64,000 bases of DNA from Phyllostachys edulis (taxonomy: Eukaryota > Streptophyta > Magnoliopsida > Poales > Poaceae). Shown here one piece after another: positions 47,199-59,147 of the stretch. Under the pieces are notes generated by a model. It was not told the origin of the DNA and did not search any database. It was given only the letters and a program-made list of their open reading frames with translations. The position numbers were made by a program, and so were the translations under genes. Location of the stretch: contig CM070566.1 in assembly GCA_036346405.1 (NCBI GenBank), positions 14,069,533 through 14,133,532 of the forward strand, written 5' to 3'. The first letter of the stretch is position 1; every line of letters starts with the position of its first letter.

Positions 47199-48263
47199 CT
47201 ATGGAAGGCATCGGTGTGCACCGAGGCCGAAGGCCATGCGCGGTGTCTTTGTTTATACACTCATGCCTGCGGAAGGCATCGGTGTGCACCGGGGCCGAAG
47301 GCCATGCGCGGCATCTTTGTTTATACACTCATGTCTGCGGGGGGCAACAATGTGCACCAGGGCCGAAGGCTATGCGTAGTGTCTGTTTATACACTCATGC
47401 CTGAGGAGGGCATTGGTGTGCACCGAGGCCGAAGGCCGTACACGGTGTCTATTTATACACTCATGCTTGCGGAGAGCATGGGTGTGCACTGGGGCCGAAG
47501 GCCATGCACGGTGTCTGTTTATACACTGATTCCTGCGGAGGGCATCGGTGTGCACCAGGGCCTAATGCCATGTGTGGCGTCTTTATTTATACACTCATGC
47601 CTGCGGAGGGCATCGATATGCACTGGGCCTGAAGACCATGCGCGGCGTCTTTATTTATACATTCATGCTTGCGGAAGGCATCGGTGTGCTCCGGGGCCGA
47701 AGGTAATGCGTGGTGTCTTTATTTATACACTCATGCCTGTGGAGGGCATCGGTATGCACCGGGGCCAAAGGCCATGCGCGGTGTCTGTTTATACACTCAT
47801 GCTTGCGGAGGGCATCGGTTTGCACTGAGGCTGAAGGTCGTGTGTGGTGTCTATTTATACACTCATGCCTGTGAAGGGCATCGATGTGCACTGAGGCCGA
47901 AGGCCATGCGCGGTGTCTATTTATACACTGATGCTTGCGGTGGGCATCAGTGTGCACGAGGCCGAAGGCCATGCACGGCGTATTTGTCTATACACTCATG
48001 CCTGCGGAGGGCATCGATGTGCACCAGGCCCGAAGGCCATGCACGACGTCTTTGTTTATACACTCATGCCTGCGGAATGCATCGGTGTGCACCAGGGCCG
48101 AAGGCCATGCACAGTGTCTTTGTTGCCACTATGTTGGGCTTGTTGCTGCTTGTTCAATAAATGGGGGAAAAATGCCACGGGGTACATATTGATTTTGTAC
48201 ATGCCCTCGCCGTGCAAGGGCGACGGGGCGATTTTTCGAGCGCAGCCGGTTTTTACAAAGGCC

Positions 48264-51200
48264 CTAAGGGTAGAACTTTCGGAGGCTCTTTGCATTCCAT
48301 GTGTGGTCCATTTGGTGTCCCTCCGGTGTCGCGATGCGGAAGGAACCGGCCCTCATGGTGTCAATGATGATGTACGGCCCTTCCCATTTGGACTTTGGAC
48401 TCCAGCTTGCTTGTGGTAGCGGGGTTTGCGGCTCGCTTTAGAACCATGTTGCCTAGTGCTAGGGTGCGGATCTTGACCTTTCTGTTGTATGCCCGAGCAA
48501 CTCCTTCGCTGTACCTTGTCATAGTTGATACGGCCTGCATGCGTTGTTCATCGAGGAGGTCGAGAGAGACCTCCTATCCTGCTGGGTCTGCCCATGCTGT
48601 TGCACGGTGGGACCTGGCAGCGAACTCTCATGGGGTCATGGCTTCATCGCCGAAGAGGAGCTTGAATGGAGAGAAGCTTGTGGCTATTGTGGGTGATGTT
48701 CGGAGTGCCCATAGAGCTTTCTGGAGCTCTTTGGGCCACAGTACCTTAGGGAGGCCCACGAGGCGTTTTTCAACCCATCTAGGAGGTTGCCGTTGGCCCG
48801 CTCGATGGCCCTGTTGGACTCGAGGTGTCTGACGGATGCGAAGCATATTGTTATGCCCAGGTCCTTGCAAAATGCTCGGAAAGCTCCGAGTTGAACTGGG
48901 TGCCGTTGTCGGTGACGATGTCACGTGACAAACCATATCGACAGATGATGTTCTTCCATGCGAACCGTTGGGCAACAGCAGCGGTGATTTTGGTGACTGG
49001 CTCAACTTCGACCCATCTGGAGAAGTACTCGATGGCGACGAACACGAAGCGGATATTGCTCTTGGCCGCCGGGTATGGTTCGATGATGTCCATTCCCCAT
49101 CGCACGAAGGGCCAAATGGGGAGGGGGGCATGGGTTCCAGCGATAATAGGGGCGCCCTCGGTTTGTGGCTGGCCCACTGCACCCCTGGCAGCGCTGGACG
49201 AGATCTTGCGCATCTCGAAGCGCTGTTGGCCAGTAAAATCCTTGGTGAAATGTTCTCCCCACGAGGCCTGGGGCGCAGTGTGCGCCACGAGGCCCTCGTG
49301 GGCGTCTTCAGGAGGATTGACCCTCATACGGGATCTGTGGCGAGAGGAAAGGCGTGAGACGCCTCCCTTGTAGAGCTCCCCGGCAATCTTGTAGTAATTC
49401 CTTGCCCAGCAACAAAGGCGCTTCGCTTCAGCCGCATCTTCTGGTTCTTCGCCTGTGAGGTACTTGATGATCATGTCTCGCCAATTCACCTCGGCCAACA
49501 AGAGCACTAGGCGTTCAACTCCTTGTGCTTTGGGCGCAGCCCCTTGTGCTTCGGGCGCTGCGAAGGGTTTTTTGAGCATCTCGTAGAACACTTCCAGTGG
49601 GGGCCCTTCGCCGAAACTTGCCATCTTTGCCAATTTGTCTGCTACCTCGTTGTTGCCCCTGGGGATTGCTTGGACGGTAATGCCGAGGAAGTGATTGTCT
49701 TCTTCGCGTAACGTGGCTAGGTACCAGGCCATTTCAGGACCCCTCGCCAAGAACGACTTGTCGAAGTGGCCTACCATGAGACGGGAGTCATTTTTGATGA
49801 TGACGCGCTTTGCTCCCAGTGTTTTTGCTTTGCGGAGGCCCAGCAGTAATGCTTCATACTCCGAGGCGTTGTTTGTTGTCGGGGAGTCCAAGCGGGCGAC
49901 GTGTGATACACTCCGTCTGTTTGGGGTGACCAAGATGGCTACGGCGCTGTCTCCGACGGCGCACCATGATCCGTCCGTGTACATTATCCACTGGGCTTCC
50001 ATTGCAGCCGAAGGCTGTTCTTCTTTCAGCGGGGTCAACTCGGCCACGAAGTCTGCGAGGGCCTGAGACTTGATGGCAGTTCTCGCCATGAAGGTGATGT
50101 TGAAGGGCGCCAGCTCGACCGCCCACTTGCCTATTCGGCTGAATTCGTCTTTGTTCCGAAGCAGCAATGCTAGTGGGTAGGACGTTAGGACCGTGATGGA
50201 GTACGCCAAGAAATAGTACCAGAGCTTGCGCGAGGACATGAGTGGGGCGTACACCAGCTTTTTGAGTTATGTGTATCGGATTTTGGCCCCTGGAGGGCCT
50301 CCGAGACATAGTATATTGGGCGCTGACCGTTGCTTTCTTGGACAAGGACTGCGCTTACCGCCGAGGGAGAGGCAGTGATGTATAGTAGAAGGTGTACGCC
50401 TTGTTTGGTTTGGTCGGGCTTAGCGGTGGCGAGGTATCTTGTTTAAGGTCTTGAATGCTTTCAGCGATCGTTCGTCCATCAGGCAACCGTTCCCAGTGTT
50501 TTGAAAAATGGCAGGGCTCTTTTGGCCGTGCGGGACAGGAATCGGCTGAGGGCGGCGAGGTGCTCTGTCAGTTTTTGCACCATGGGGGTGTTGTGCGGGG
50601 GCTTCATCTCCTAGATGGCCCTCATTTTTTTGGGGTTGGCCTCGATACCCCTTTCAGACACGAGGAGGCCCAGGAGCTTGCCTGCCTTTACATCGAAGGC
50701 TCACTTCTCTGGGTTTTAACTTGATTCCCTCTGCCCGAAGGCTTGCGAAGGTTTCTTGCAGGTCCTTCGTATGTGTTTCTGTGAGCTTTCTCTTGATCAC
50801 TATGTCGTCCACGTACGCTTCCACATTGCCACCGAGCTGGTCAGCTAGGACCTTTGTGATGAGGCAGGCGAAGGTTGCCCTCGCATTCTTTGAGGTTGAA
50901 GGGCATGTGGGTGTAGCAATATGTTCCTATGGGGGTGATGAACACGGTCTTCGGCTTGTCCTCCTTGGCCATGAGTACTTGATGGTACCCAGAGTAGGCG
51001 TTCAGGAAGCTCATCAGCTCGTAGCCCAAAGTGGCACCCACCAATTGGTTGATACGGGGTAAGGGAAAGTCGTCCTTGGGGCATACTTTGTTGATGTCGG
51101 TGAAGTCGATGCACATGCACCATTTGCCTGTTTCTTTCTGTACGAGGACGGGGTTGACCAGCCACTCCGAGTACTTGATCTCACGAATGACCCCCACTTT

Positions 51201-52551
51201 TAGCAGCTTTGCAATCTCTTTTTTTGCCGCTTCTAGGTGGTCCACTGACAAGCACCGCATTTTCTATTTCTTGGGTGATGCGTTGCTTTGGATGGCTATA
51301 CGGTGCTCGATTGTTCCCCGAGCTACGCTGGGGATGTCCTCCAGGCCCTAGGCGAAGACATCCATGTTGCTGCGGAGCACTTCAAGGATGGCGTCGCGTG
51401 CCTCTGCTGGGAGCTCCGCCCCAAGGGCCACCGTCATTTCTGGGGAGTCATCACTTAGGGGGATTCTTCGGAGCTACCCCTGCGGTTTTGGCCTCAGCGC
51501 CCATTTCATTGACGGTGGGGTTGTTTGGTCCTTTTGGCCCAGCTCGATGGTGTGGACGTGCCGGGCTGGTGAGAGAGCCTCCAGCTCTGTGTGCCTTGCG
51601 AGGTCTTGGTCTTCCCGTACCGTGACGATGCCCTCTGGTGTGGGGATCTTCATGCACAGGTAATTGTGGTGGGCTCTGGCGCTGAAGGTGTTGAGTGTGG
51701 CCCAGCCGAGAATAACGTTGTACTGGTAGGCCATTTGAACAACGTCGAATATGACGACCTTGGTCCAAGATACGAAGTCATCGCTTCTGCCTAGGGCCAT
51801 CACGGGCCTTCCCCTGAACCCTATCAAGGGTATGCCTAGGGGTGACAAACGATCACAGGGGATCATCATCTTGTCAAAGGCATCCATGAATAGGAGGTCC
51901 ATCGAGCTCCCTCCGTCGACGAGGACGCGCCTGACCTCGAACTCCGCGATGTTGGCGGAGATGACGAGGGAGTCCTGGTGTGGAAAATACATACCGCGGG
52001 CATCCTCGGGGCCGAAGGAGATGGGTATCTCAGTGTAGCGAGGCGGGCTGGATATAGGGTATGTTGCGAGGTAATGAATTTATCGGGCGTACGCGCATCG
52101 CTGTCTTTTAGAAGGCATGCCAAGCGAGGATCCTCCGACGATCATGTTAAACCTTTGTTGGCGCTCCCCGCAGACCATTTCTATGTGGGGTATTGGTGGT
52201 GGGGCGGGCAGCTGGTTGCCGGCCCCACCTCCATCATCCCATGTAGCTGGCTGTCGGTCGTGGTTCATGTAGTCTCGCATGGCCGCTATGATGCGACACT
52301 CCCTTATCATGTGCATCCCTTCACCGTGGAGGTCACAAAATGGTGAAGGGCCTCTGGCTCTGGCGCGGTTGTCGGGTTGGCGACCGCCATTTCGCGCGCG
52401 CCCTCCGCGCCTTCCCCCCTCGGTGGGTGGGTTGCCGTCGATGTGGTAGACACTCTGGCCCTTTTGCCGGTAGTCGGTGGCCCGCATTTTGGTGGGTGCC
52501 CCAGCCGCCGCGACGGATGTCAGGGCAGCGGGGGTGAACGGCCTTGGCCAT
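48264..52551 (-). pseudogene. TAT-type Gypsy gag-pol polyprotein, frameshifted
   Basis: The gag end (52487-52080) has a Cys/His motif in FCDLHGEGMHMIREC. The protease (about 51992-51474) has VLVDGGSSMDLLF in its active site. Reverse transcriptase covers about 51260-50500 and keeps an intact YVDD (50815-50804), with DFPLPRINQLV and YSGYHQ before it. RNase H (50254-49650) has MYTDGSW, NNASEYEALLLGL and ADKLAKMA. The integrase finger is readable only in a shifted frame (TFHQGFYWPTAL, VQRCQGC, near 49250-49170). The core has WGMDIIEPYP and VTDNGTQF. The C-terminus ends HTWNAKSLRKFYP with the stop at 48266-48264, the usual ending of this family. Multiple frame breaks make it inactive. Confidence 0.9.
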
Positions 52552-52735
52552 CCCAGGAGGTTTAACTACTCTGGACCCCCTCGGACCCTTCAGGCCCCTC
52601 TGGGCTTATTTGGCCCCCTCGGGCCCCCTTCAGGCCCCTTTGGCTCTTCTGACCCTCCGACAGGGTAGGCACACTTGCGGTGTTCACCTGGTCGTGGGGG
52701 CCAGTGGCCGCCCCTACGACAATCTCCTTCATCAC
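52552..52735. repeat. Edge repeat of the TAT element, right copy
   Basis: aggaggtttaactactctgg is followed by the same cccctcggaccctt phrases as the left copy, ending cccctacgacaa. It joins directly to the truncated gag end. Confidence 0.65.
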
Positions 52736-54271
52736 GCTCTCTACATTACTGTGTTGTATTTAGCATTTACATCAATATACACTACTACAAGAACACCCAT
52801 ACACCAACAGATAGCTAGCAACGGAACTAACAGCTGTTGCAAATGGGCTTATGGGTTTGTTGCGGAATGAGTTAGGAATGCTTAATAGATATTCCACCTC
52901 TCCCACATCTGAGTCAAAAGGAAAAGGCATTGAACCCATCCCACCCCCTTAACATCCTCCCTAATATTCCATTTAACTCAGCCCTAAATAGTCCAGTGCT
53001 CTGGTGGCGGCAGTGGCCCTTGTCTTCCAGTTCTCCTGTGTTATCTACCCACAATCCACATCACGATTTGGTGGAAGAATACAATAGAAGGTGGAGTGGC
53101 ATTGTAGCGACGATTGGACGGCAACGACAGCGGCCCCGGCTGGTACCTCCATTTTTTCTCTCCTAACTTTCCTCTGGATCTCGTTTCTGATCTCCTCTCC
53201 TCTCGATCAGTTGGGGCTGATGGCACCGACGCGCAATCGTCATGGCATTCCGGTGATGTTGGGCCAGAGTATATTACGAACAGTGGGGGACGGCAGTTCC
53301 TCCGTCCTCGTCCTGTCATGCCTCCGTTTCAATGCCATAGCCGGGTACCAAAACTTTCATAGACCACCTCCTCCATGGCCACCGGACTGCCTCCTCCACC
53401 ATCTCCAGGGTAGTGGCAGCCTCTTCTGGTAATTGTTGTTGTTTAATTAAGTAGATATGTGGAAACTGTGGACTTAATTAGGCCATCAGTCTTTCACCAT
53501 TGTATGTAATCACCGTGATTAGCTATCTATCACCAATTTGATATTGCATGTCATTCATTTCGTTGACCCTCCTTTCCCTTCTCTGAATGGTGGATTTCCA
53601 AGTTGTTCTTGAGCATTTCCTTCATAGTTTGGGCTTTTTTTTGGTATGTGCATTTGCAGCTTCTCGGTATCAGCAGCTCTAAACCTCTCCTGCTGTGGTA
53701 GTTTGGGGGTATTTGGCACTTTAGCTCTGAGGATTTTTTTTGTGCCTACTATACGTTCTCAAGCTTGAGTAGTAGCATTTTTTCAGTAGAACTAATTGAT
53801 TTAGGTATCTCCTAGATCATAAACATAATTATCCACTTCTTTGTACCAATTACGAGACCTATATTGGTTCAATTCAACACAGCTTGATAGTGCCTTGTTA
53901 CCTCAGTGTGTATCCGAACTCTTGTCTTGTTGTCAACCAATTGAATACATATTGCATTTCATATAGATTATTTCTTTAGATGTAGTCCAAATATATTCAT
54001 ATCGATAATAACTTATAATAGCTATTAGAAATAGTCAGGTTCCATCCATTGGTAAACATGCTCGCTGTTTCAGTGATATACAAGTTAGTTGTGTAGCATA
54101 TTCAGAATTTTCCCCTTTGATCTGTATAAGAATGCTTCTATGTTCTTTGGTAACTTAGAGCTTATTTTCTTTCAAGTGTAACTTAGAGCTTATTTTCTGT
54201 ATTGGATTGAATTAGCAACTGCGGCATTGCAGCGGCAGTGGCACAACACGTAGGCATGGCGATAGGCTACT
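52736..54271 (+). other. Non-coding region with a CACTA-like terminus
   Basis: At 52780 the sequence cactactacaagaacacc matches a CACTA element end, with gttgc-type short repeats after it (caacag, agcaacgg, ctgttgc, gttgcgg). No opposite end was found in the window. The GC-richer part 53000-53430 resembles a 5' leader followed by an intron start (ctggtaattg at 53428) but contains no recognisable protein. Confidence 0.45.
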
Positions 54272-56498
54272 TGTAATATCCCAAAAGTATTCGAATGATT
54301 ATTCAAGAGAGAATAATTATTCAGAGGGAAGAACTAGTTAGCAAGTGATTTAACAAAAAGAATGGAGGGAGTTTTCTGCAAAATCCCGGCAACCAGGACC
54401 TCGGGCCTTGGCCCAGGAGGCCCTTGAGGGGCCGGCCACCAATAAAAGGAGGGGGAAAACCCTAGACCGCACTGTAGCTACAGTAGCAGCCTCCGCTATA
54501 GTGCCCTGCTACAATACACCCCCTTGCACTCCATTGCTATTCCCCTCCCTCTTGGTGGTGCTCTCCTATTGACATCGGCCAAGAAGAATGAAGAAGAAGG
54601 AAGGGGAAGAAGGGAGCGAAGAGGAATCACGAGGTGATTTCGTCGTTCTTCAGCGGTTCTTCAAGGGTAATCCCGATCCCCATTCGATTAGTAGTGTAAT
54701 TGGATAATTAGGCGATGTCGGTAATAGATCTGTTTAGGGTAGACAGTAATAACCGACGGTTTTGAGGGAGTTAAGTGCGGATTCTGACCTGGCCGTCTCC
54801 TATAAAGTTGTAGATTATGTTAGTAGCTTTCCGTAGATTCTTAGATCACGTCGTTTGGACGAGCGGATTAGGAGTTATGAATTTCGCAGCGCTGCTGTTC
54901 GGTAGATCTGTTATAATCCTGACAGTTATTATTAATCAGTATTAAGCAGATAGTTAAAGGAGTATTTAGAAGATCTCACTATAACAAATGTTGTAGGTAT
55001 TTTGATTACCTTTCCAGAAAGCTAAAGACCACAAAATTTGGATAATTGCACTGAAAGTTATGTCAGATTTAGTGCCGCTGTCCAGAAACCCTAACGAGAA
55101 TTAGCTATTCTGTTAATCAGTTTGGTAAGGGTAGAATACGGCAGAATCTGGAAACCTCACCAAATAGGTTTAGGTGGGGAATTTGATAAGATTTCCAGAA
55201 AGTCTAAGAACGTTTTATTTAGATCTTGGATCGAAAAGTTATGAATTTTAGATTATGACTGTCTGTCGAGGGGACAGATCGACATTTAAGAGTTTGGAGT
55301 TAGGATCGCGCTAGAGAGTATAGCATCGCGCTAGAGAGTATAGCGAGTTCGTATTTACTGCTAGCTTTGTTCTTGGTCCAGAATTGTTATCTTAGAGTGC
55401 TTGTTAAATTAATCTAGGTGAGGGATTGGTTCCGGGGGCAGCGCCCTCTTCGTGTCTTCCATCTTCGCACGGTTGAGGCAAGTACAGTTAGTGGTAGATT
55501 ATTCATGTGTGATTGTTTATGTTTGCTAGTATTATGAATATATGTGCTATTCATGGGTGCTAGAATGTTATGAATGTCAATGATCATGAATGCTAGAAGT
55601 ATGAGTAAGTTTATTCGTGTATGATGTTGCTGCGAATACATGTTTATGATGGTTTAAAGTTTTGTTCATATGCATTCATGCTATCATATTGGATGCTTGG
55701 TCACGTGGTGACCAAGCATTGCTTGAGGCTCTCGTCATGAATATGACAGGCTTGTGGTCCCCACACTCGTGGAGTGTGGGCTTTTGGTCCCCATACTTGT
55801 GGAGTATGGGCTATGGTCCCTGTGCTAGAAGGCACAGGCATAAGTATGCATCGACAGATGCATACTCCACATTACCGGTATATGCACAAGAGAAAGAGAA
55901 AGAGAAAGTGCATTTGAGTATCTTGCATAGCATGAACATATGAAATGTTTATTGTAGAGATTTGTGGATGGATGAAGATGATGATTACAGTTGTTTATGT
56001 TGTTGTCGCATTAATTGTACTTTGCTGAGTCTTGGACTTACTCTTGCTGTTGTTGTGTTTTTAGGTACCCGGTACGTGAACAGCATGCATGGGAGGGAAT
56101 AGATTTAAGTTTGGTTGCACCTTGGCACAAACCATTCACAGATGATTAAATTGGATGATGGTTTAGTTTTTGAGTATACTGGTTTAGTTTTTGAGTATAC
56201 TGCTTAAAGGATTATTTATGATTATGCCTTATGCATGGAATAATTTGTAATAGAGTTGATTAGAGGATTATGGATGCCCTTTTGATTATGCTTTAGTTGT
56301 TTAGCATGATTTGGATGTTCTTTAATGATTAGTTTAAATTGGATGATTGGAATATTGAATGTTGCTAGAATAATCTGTTAGACCTCCGGTCTAGCCACCT
56401 ATACAAAGGAGGTTCTACCGGAATTTAGTAATAAGACTTAGTTGTTGTCTATATTTGTTTAGTAGCATTCCAGGCTCATGTTGAGCTGGGGTGTTACA
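54272..56498 (+). repeat. Solo LTR, 2.23 kb
   Basis: It begins tgtaatatcccaaaagtatt and ends gagctggggtgttaca, flanked by the 5-bp target duplication ctact (54267-54271 and 56499-56503). A stretch around 55319-55341 repeats tcgcgctagagagtatagc twice, and gagaaa triplicates lie near 55890. No coding sequence. Confidence 0.95.
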
Positions 56499-56503
56499 CT
56501 ACT

Positions 56504-57300
56504 TCTCTCATTCTCTCCCCCCCCCCTCCCCTTCTCTCTAATTAGGTGGATTCATCTAGATCTCACCTATTATGCATTTAGTTTTGTACCTAACTGTGTG
56601 TTCTTAAGATGGATTAAGCTATATGGTAGTAATATCATATATCCAAGATGTAGTAATCTGTGATCAAATATTTGTTGGTCTTTTTGCAGCTATTAATCTT
56701 TTATGCTTGAGGATTGAGCAGAAATGGAAAAGTTTGTGCCTCTTAACTACCATTCAATTTGTTCTGATACCATTGTCGAAAAAAGAAAACTCTAGTGAGA
56801 TTCTATTTTGATACTTACATGAATGCTATGTTATATAGTCAGAATAGATTCAAAAGAGTATGGTCATCGGGTTGTCTAGAATAACAGCAATACATCTCAG
56901 TTATTCATCATCACTTATGTTAGGATATCTTAGAAGCTATAAAGCAATCCAACACCACGTCTCATCTCTCTTGCTAAACAAGGGACCGAGATTAAAAAGC
57001 AAACTCTCATGTCTCGTCCCACTGTAAACTCTCCCCTCTAAACTCCCATTCCCCTTTCCAATTGTTGCCAAACAATCTATGATGTCATTATTTTTGACAG
57101 GGAGAATAGGAATCGAAATCAAAGATTCACTGTTTTTTATGCGCCCCTCGGAGAGGAGACAGGAAAGACAGTTGGTTTTTACTCCGATATTTGAGATGCG
57201 AGGTTGATCTTGTGAATATCATAGGGATATGCTCATGATCTTAGGATAATGATACAATTGGCAGTGGTAACGAGGATTTGTCGAAACACACGTTTTCGAC
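56504..57300. other. AT-rich sequence, no gene recognised
   Basis: It continues the sequence interrupted by the solo LTR at 54272. A homopolymer run of C lies at 56517-56526. No reading frame resembles a known family. Confidence 0.4.
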
Positions 57301-59147
57301 AAAATTCAGAGGATGTCATATTTCAGGCGGTCAGACAGAGGCCGGCCTATGGGTAGGTCAAAGGTCTAGCGGTCAGATCGGCCATGAGCGGCGGTCTGAC
57401 CGGTCAAAAGTGAGTTTTTCGAGTTTGGGGCCGGGGCAAAAATAGAGGGTGTAAGCAAGAGAGATGATTCTTTTGCACTTGGTTTCATAATTTTTAAAGC
57501 TTCGAGCCAAAAGTTCTCTTGATTTTAAATTTTCGAAGAGGGTGCTGTTTTTCCGAGGGAAAATTTGGCTAAGTCCCCTAGCTGACGGTCACTGGCGGTT
57601 AGACCGGCCATGGGTGGTGGTCTGACCGATTTTACCATGTGTGCTGGCCGGCTAGGCAACCATGATCATAGGTTAGGTAAATTTCATGAGTTTTAGTACA
57701 TATGTGTTGTATGATGCATGTTTTGACTAACGTGGGTCAAATTGTGAAGAACTTGTGCCTAGAATCAATTTTTTTGGTCTATTGTTGTGCAGGAGGCTCA
57801 GATGTCAACGATAGTCAATGGCGAGGATGATCAGGACTGGGTTTGGAGAGATGAGGTTCAGAACGATTGAGGATGCTAAGTGAAGTCATTGGATTCAAGC
57901 ATGGTGCAAAATGGATAAGGATGACCGAACGAAAAGTTTGGTGCGACGGGTTGCATCAAGCAGTGCGGGGGTCGATGCAAGTGCCATGGTGGTTTCGGTG
58001 GAAGCCGGATGGGAGAGACTTACCGATATAAAGAGAGTCGTTGATCAATCTGCACGTAGCGAAGCATGGGATTACTTCATAAATATTGGATTCGGTCTTT
58101 GGAGAATGATCGGGGAGGAGCATTTTGGTAACTTCACCAAAATACCGTCTTGGTGAACATGGCTAAACTGCGGCGTAAGATGGTGCAAGAGAGGTGTTTT
58201 ATGTCAAGTGAAGATAAAGATCACGAAGAAACGGATTCAGAAAGCCCGGTTCGTCGTTCGCTTTGAGAAGCGTGCATGAGTATAGACTCGTTTGTGTGTG
58301 GGCTTAACGGGTGCCTATTAGGGTCTTCTCTCTAAACCTAACCTCCACTATAAAAGGAAATGTCCAGATGTAGAGTTCCCAAGTCCTTCGAAGAGAAAAA
58401 TCCTAATTTATGATTTGGGGATCTTTGGAGTAGTTGAGGGTAAGGTTTGTTAGAGATGGATTGATTGTATACTCAAGTGTTGAGTTTTGTCCTCTATGAT
58501 GGAGTGGTTGTAAACCATCATCTATCTCAAATCAATCCAAGCAAAGTTTCCTTAAGATAAGTTTTTTTCTTGTTCTTTCTCTCTCTTTGATGACTTTTTG
58601 GATTTTGGTGTTCCCTTGGTTTTCTTGTGGTTTTTTATTGTGATCTTGCTTACTAGAATATGTGGAAATACATTTAGAACCATCTTGATCTTTATTTACC
58701 CATGAGCAAGTTTTTGGATCAAAATTTGAATCTCCTCGGTCCTTGTGCCCTTTTGCCCTCATTTAAGAAATTGGTGAAATATTGGCCTCGATTTTCCCGA
58801 TCATTGACTGGAATAAGTTTCTGACCTTCTTGATGAGTTATGGTTGAAATTTGAGGGAATTTAGATCACCGGATTAAAAGTTGAGTCGTTTTGTGATTTT
58901 AAAATCTTGTTGATTTATCCATGCGAGAGGTCAGACCGTCTATGTGAAAGGTGAGACCGGTTGACCATCGGTCACACCGTCCACCATTAGAGATTTGACC
59001 ACCCAACTATCCTCTCTTTGAGTTTTTTGTTATTTTGATCGTTGTGTCTCGGGGTTTTAATTGGATTCAACACAAGACTTTCGCTGAGATGGTTAGAGTG
59101 AGAATGGAGCAAACTGTGTCAAGCCCTTTCGACTTGAAAATATGTGG
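57301..59147 (+). repeat. Retrotransposon control-region remnant with gcggtctgaccgg motifs
   Basis: Imperfect palindromes of the type gcggtcagaccgg or gcggtctgaccgg occur at about 57330, 57370, 57393, 57592, 57618, 58928, 58955 and 58970. A TATA box (58349-58355) and a T-rich downstream region look like an LTR promoter with leader. An 81-codon frame (57911-58156) shows no family resemblance. Element ends were not found, and the LINE begins at its right side. Confidence 0.45.
58349..58355 (+). promoter_or_regulatory. TATA box of the control-region remnant
   Basis: cactataaaaggaaatg lies in a block that continues to a T-rich stretch at 58561-58640. Confidence 0.5.

Larger units (their letters stand above)
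43737..48125. repeat. 66-bp tandem array (about 16 units), split by a solo LTR
   Basis: Units contain tgcggagggcatcggtgtgc, accggggccgaaggccatgc and gcggtgtctttgtttataca. Two units lie left of the solo LTR (43737-43917) and about 14 lie right of it (47204-48125), with starts every 64-69 bp. The array follows the pol stop codon by about 140 bp on the minus strand, so it is in the 3' untranslated part of the TAT element. Open frames through the array reflect its near-multiple-of-three period and are not genes. Confidence 0.93.
35172..52735 (-). mobile_element. Large TAT-type Ty3/Gypsy retrotransposon with nested solo LTRs
   Basis: The minus-strand order is gag end, protease, reverse transcriptase, RNase H and integrase (52551-48264), then a 66-bp repeat array, a 77-bp repeat array, and a gene on the opposite strand with its own TATA box. 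Such a long 3' region with an antisense ORF is characteristic of TAT elements such as maize Grande. Two solo LTRs (39397-43206 and 43918-47198) inserted into the arrays. Without them the element is about 10.5 kb. Full LTRs were not defined; a 180-bp sequence at both edges may be part of them. Confidence 0.75.

Noticed and set aside
43737..48125. Regularly spaced repeats suggesting a CRISPR-like array
   Set aside because: Units are contiguous with no unique spacers, and the genome is a plant; it is an ordinary tandem repeat.
47122..48419. Several long plus-strand frames (up to 204 codons) with repeated CTGAEGHARxLCLYTHACG-like units
   Set aside because: They are translations of the 66-bp tandem array in the TAT 3' region, where a period near a multiple of three keeps frames open.
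48395..49373. Long plus-strand frames opposite the integrase region
   Set aside because: They are shadows of the GC-rich minus-strand pol sequence; the integrase motifs are on the minus strand.
56937..57122. 61-codon minus-strand frame
   Set aside because: It is short, with no domain, no promoter and no matching neighbour.
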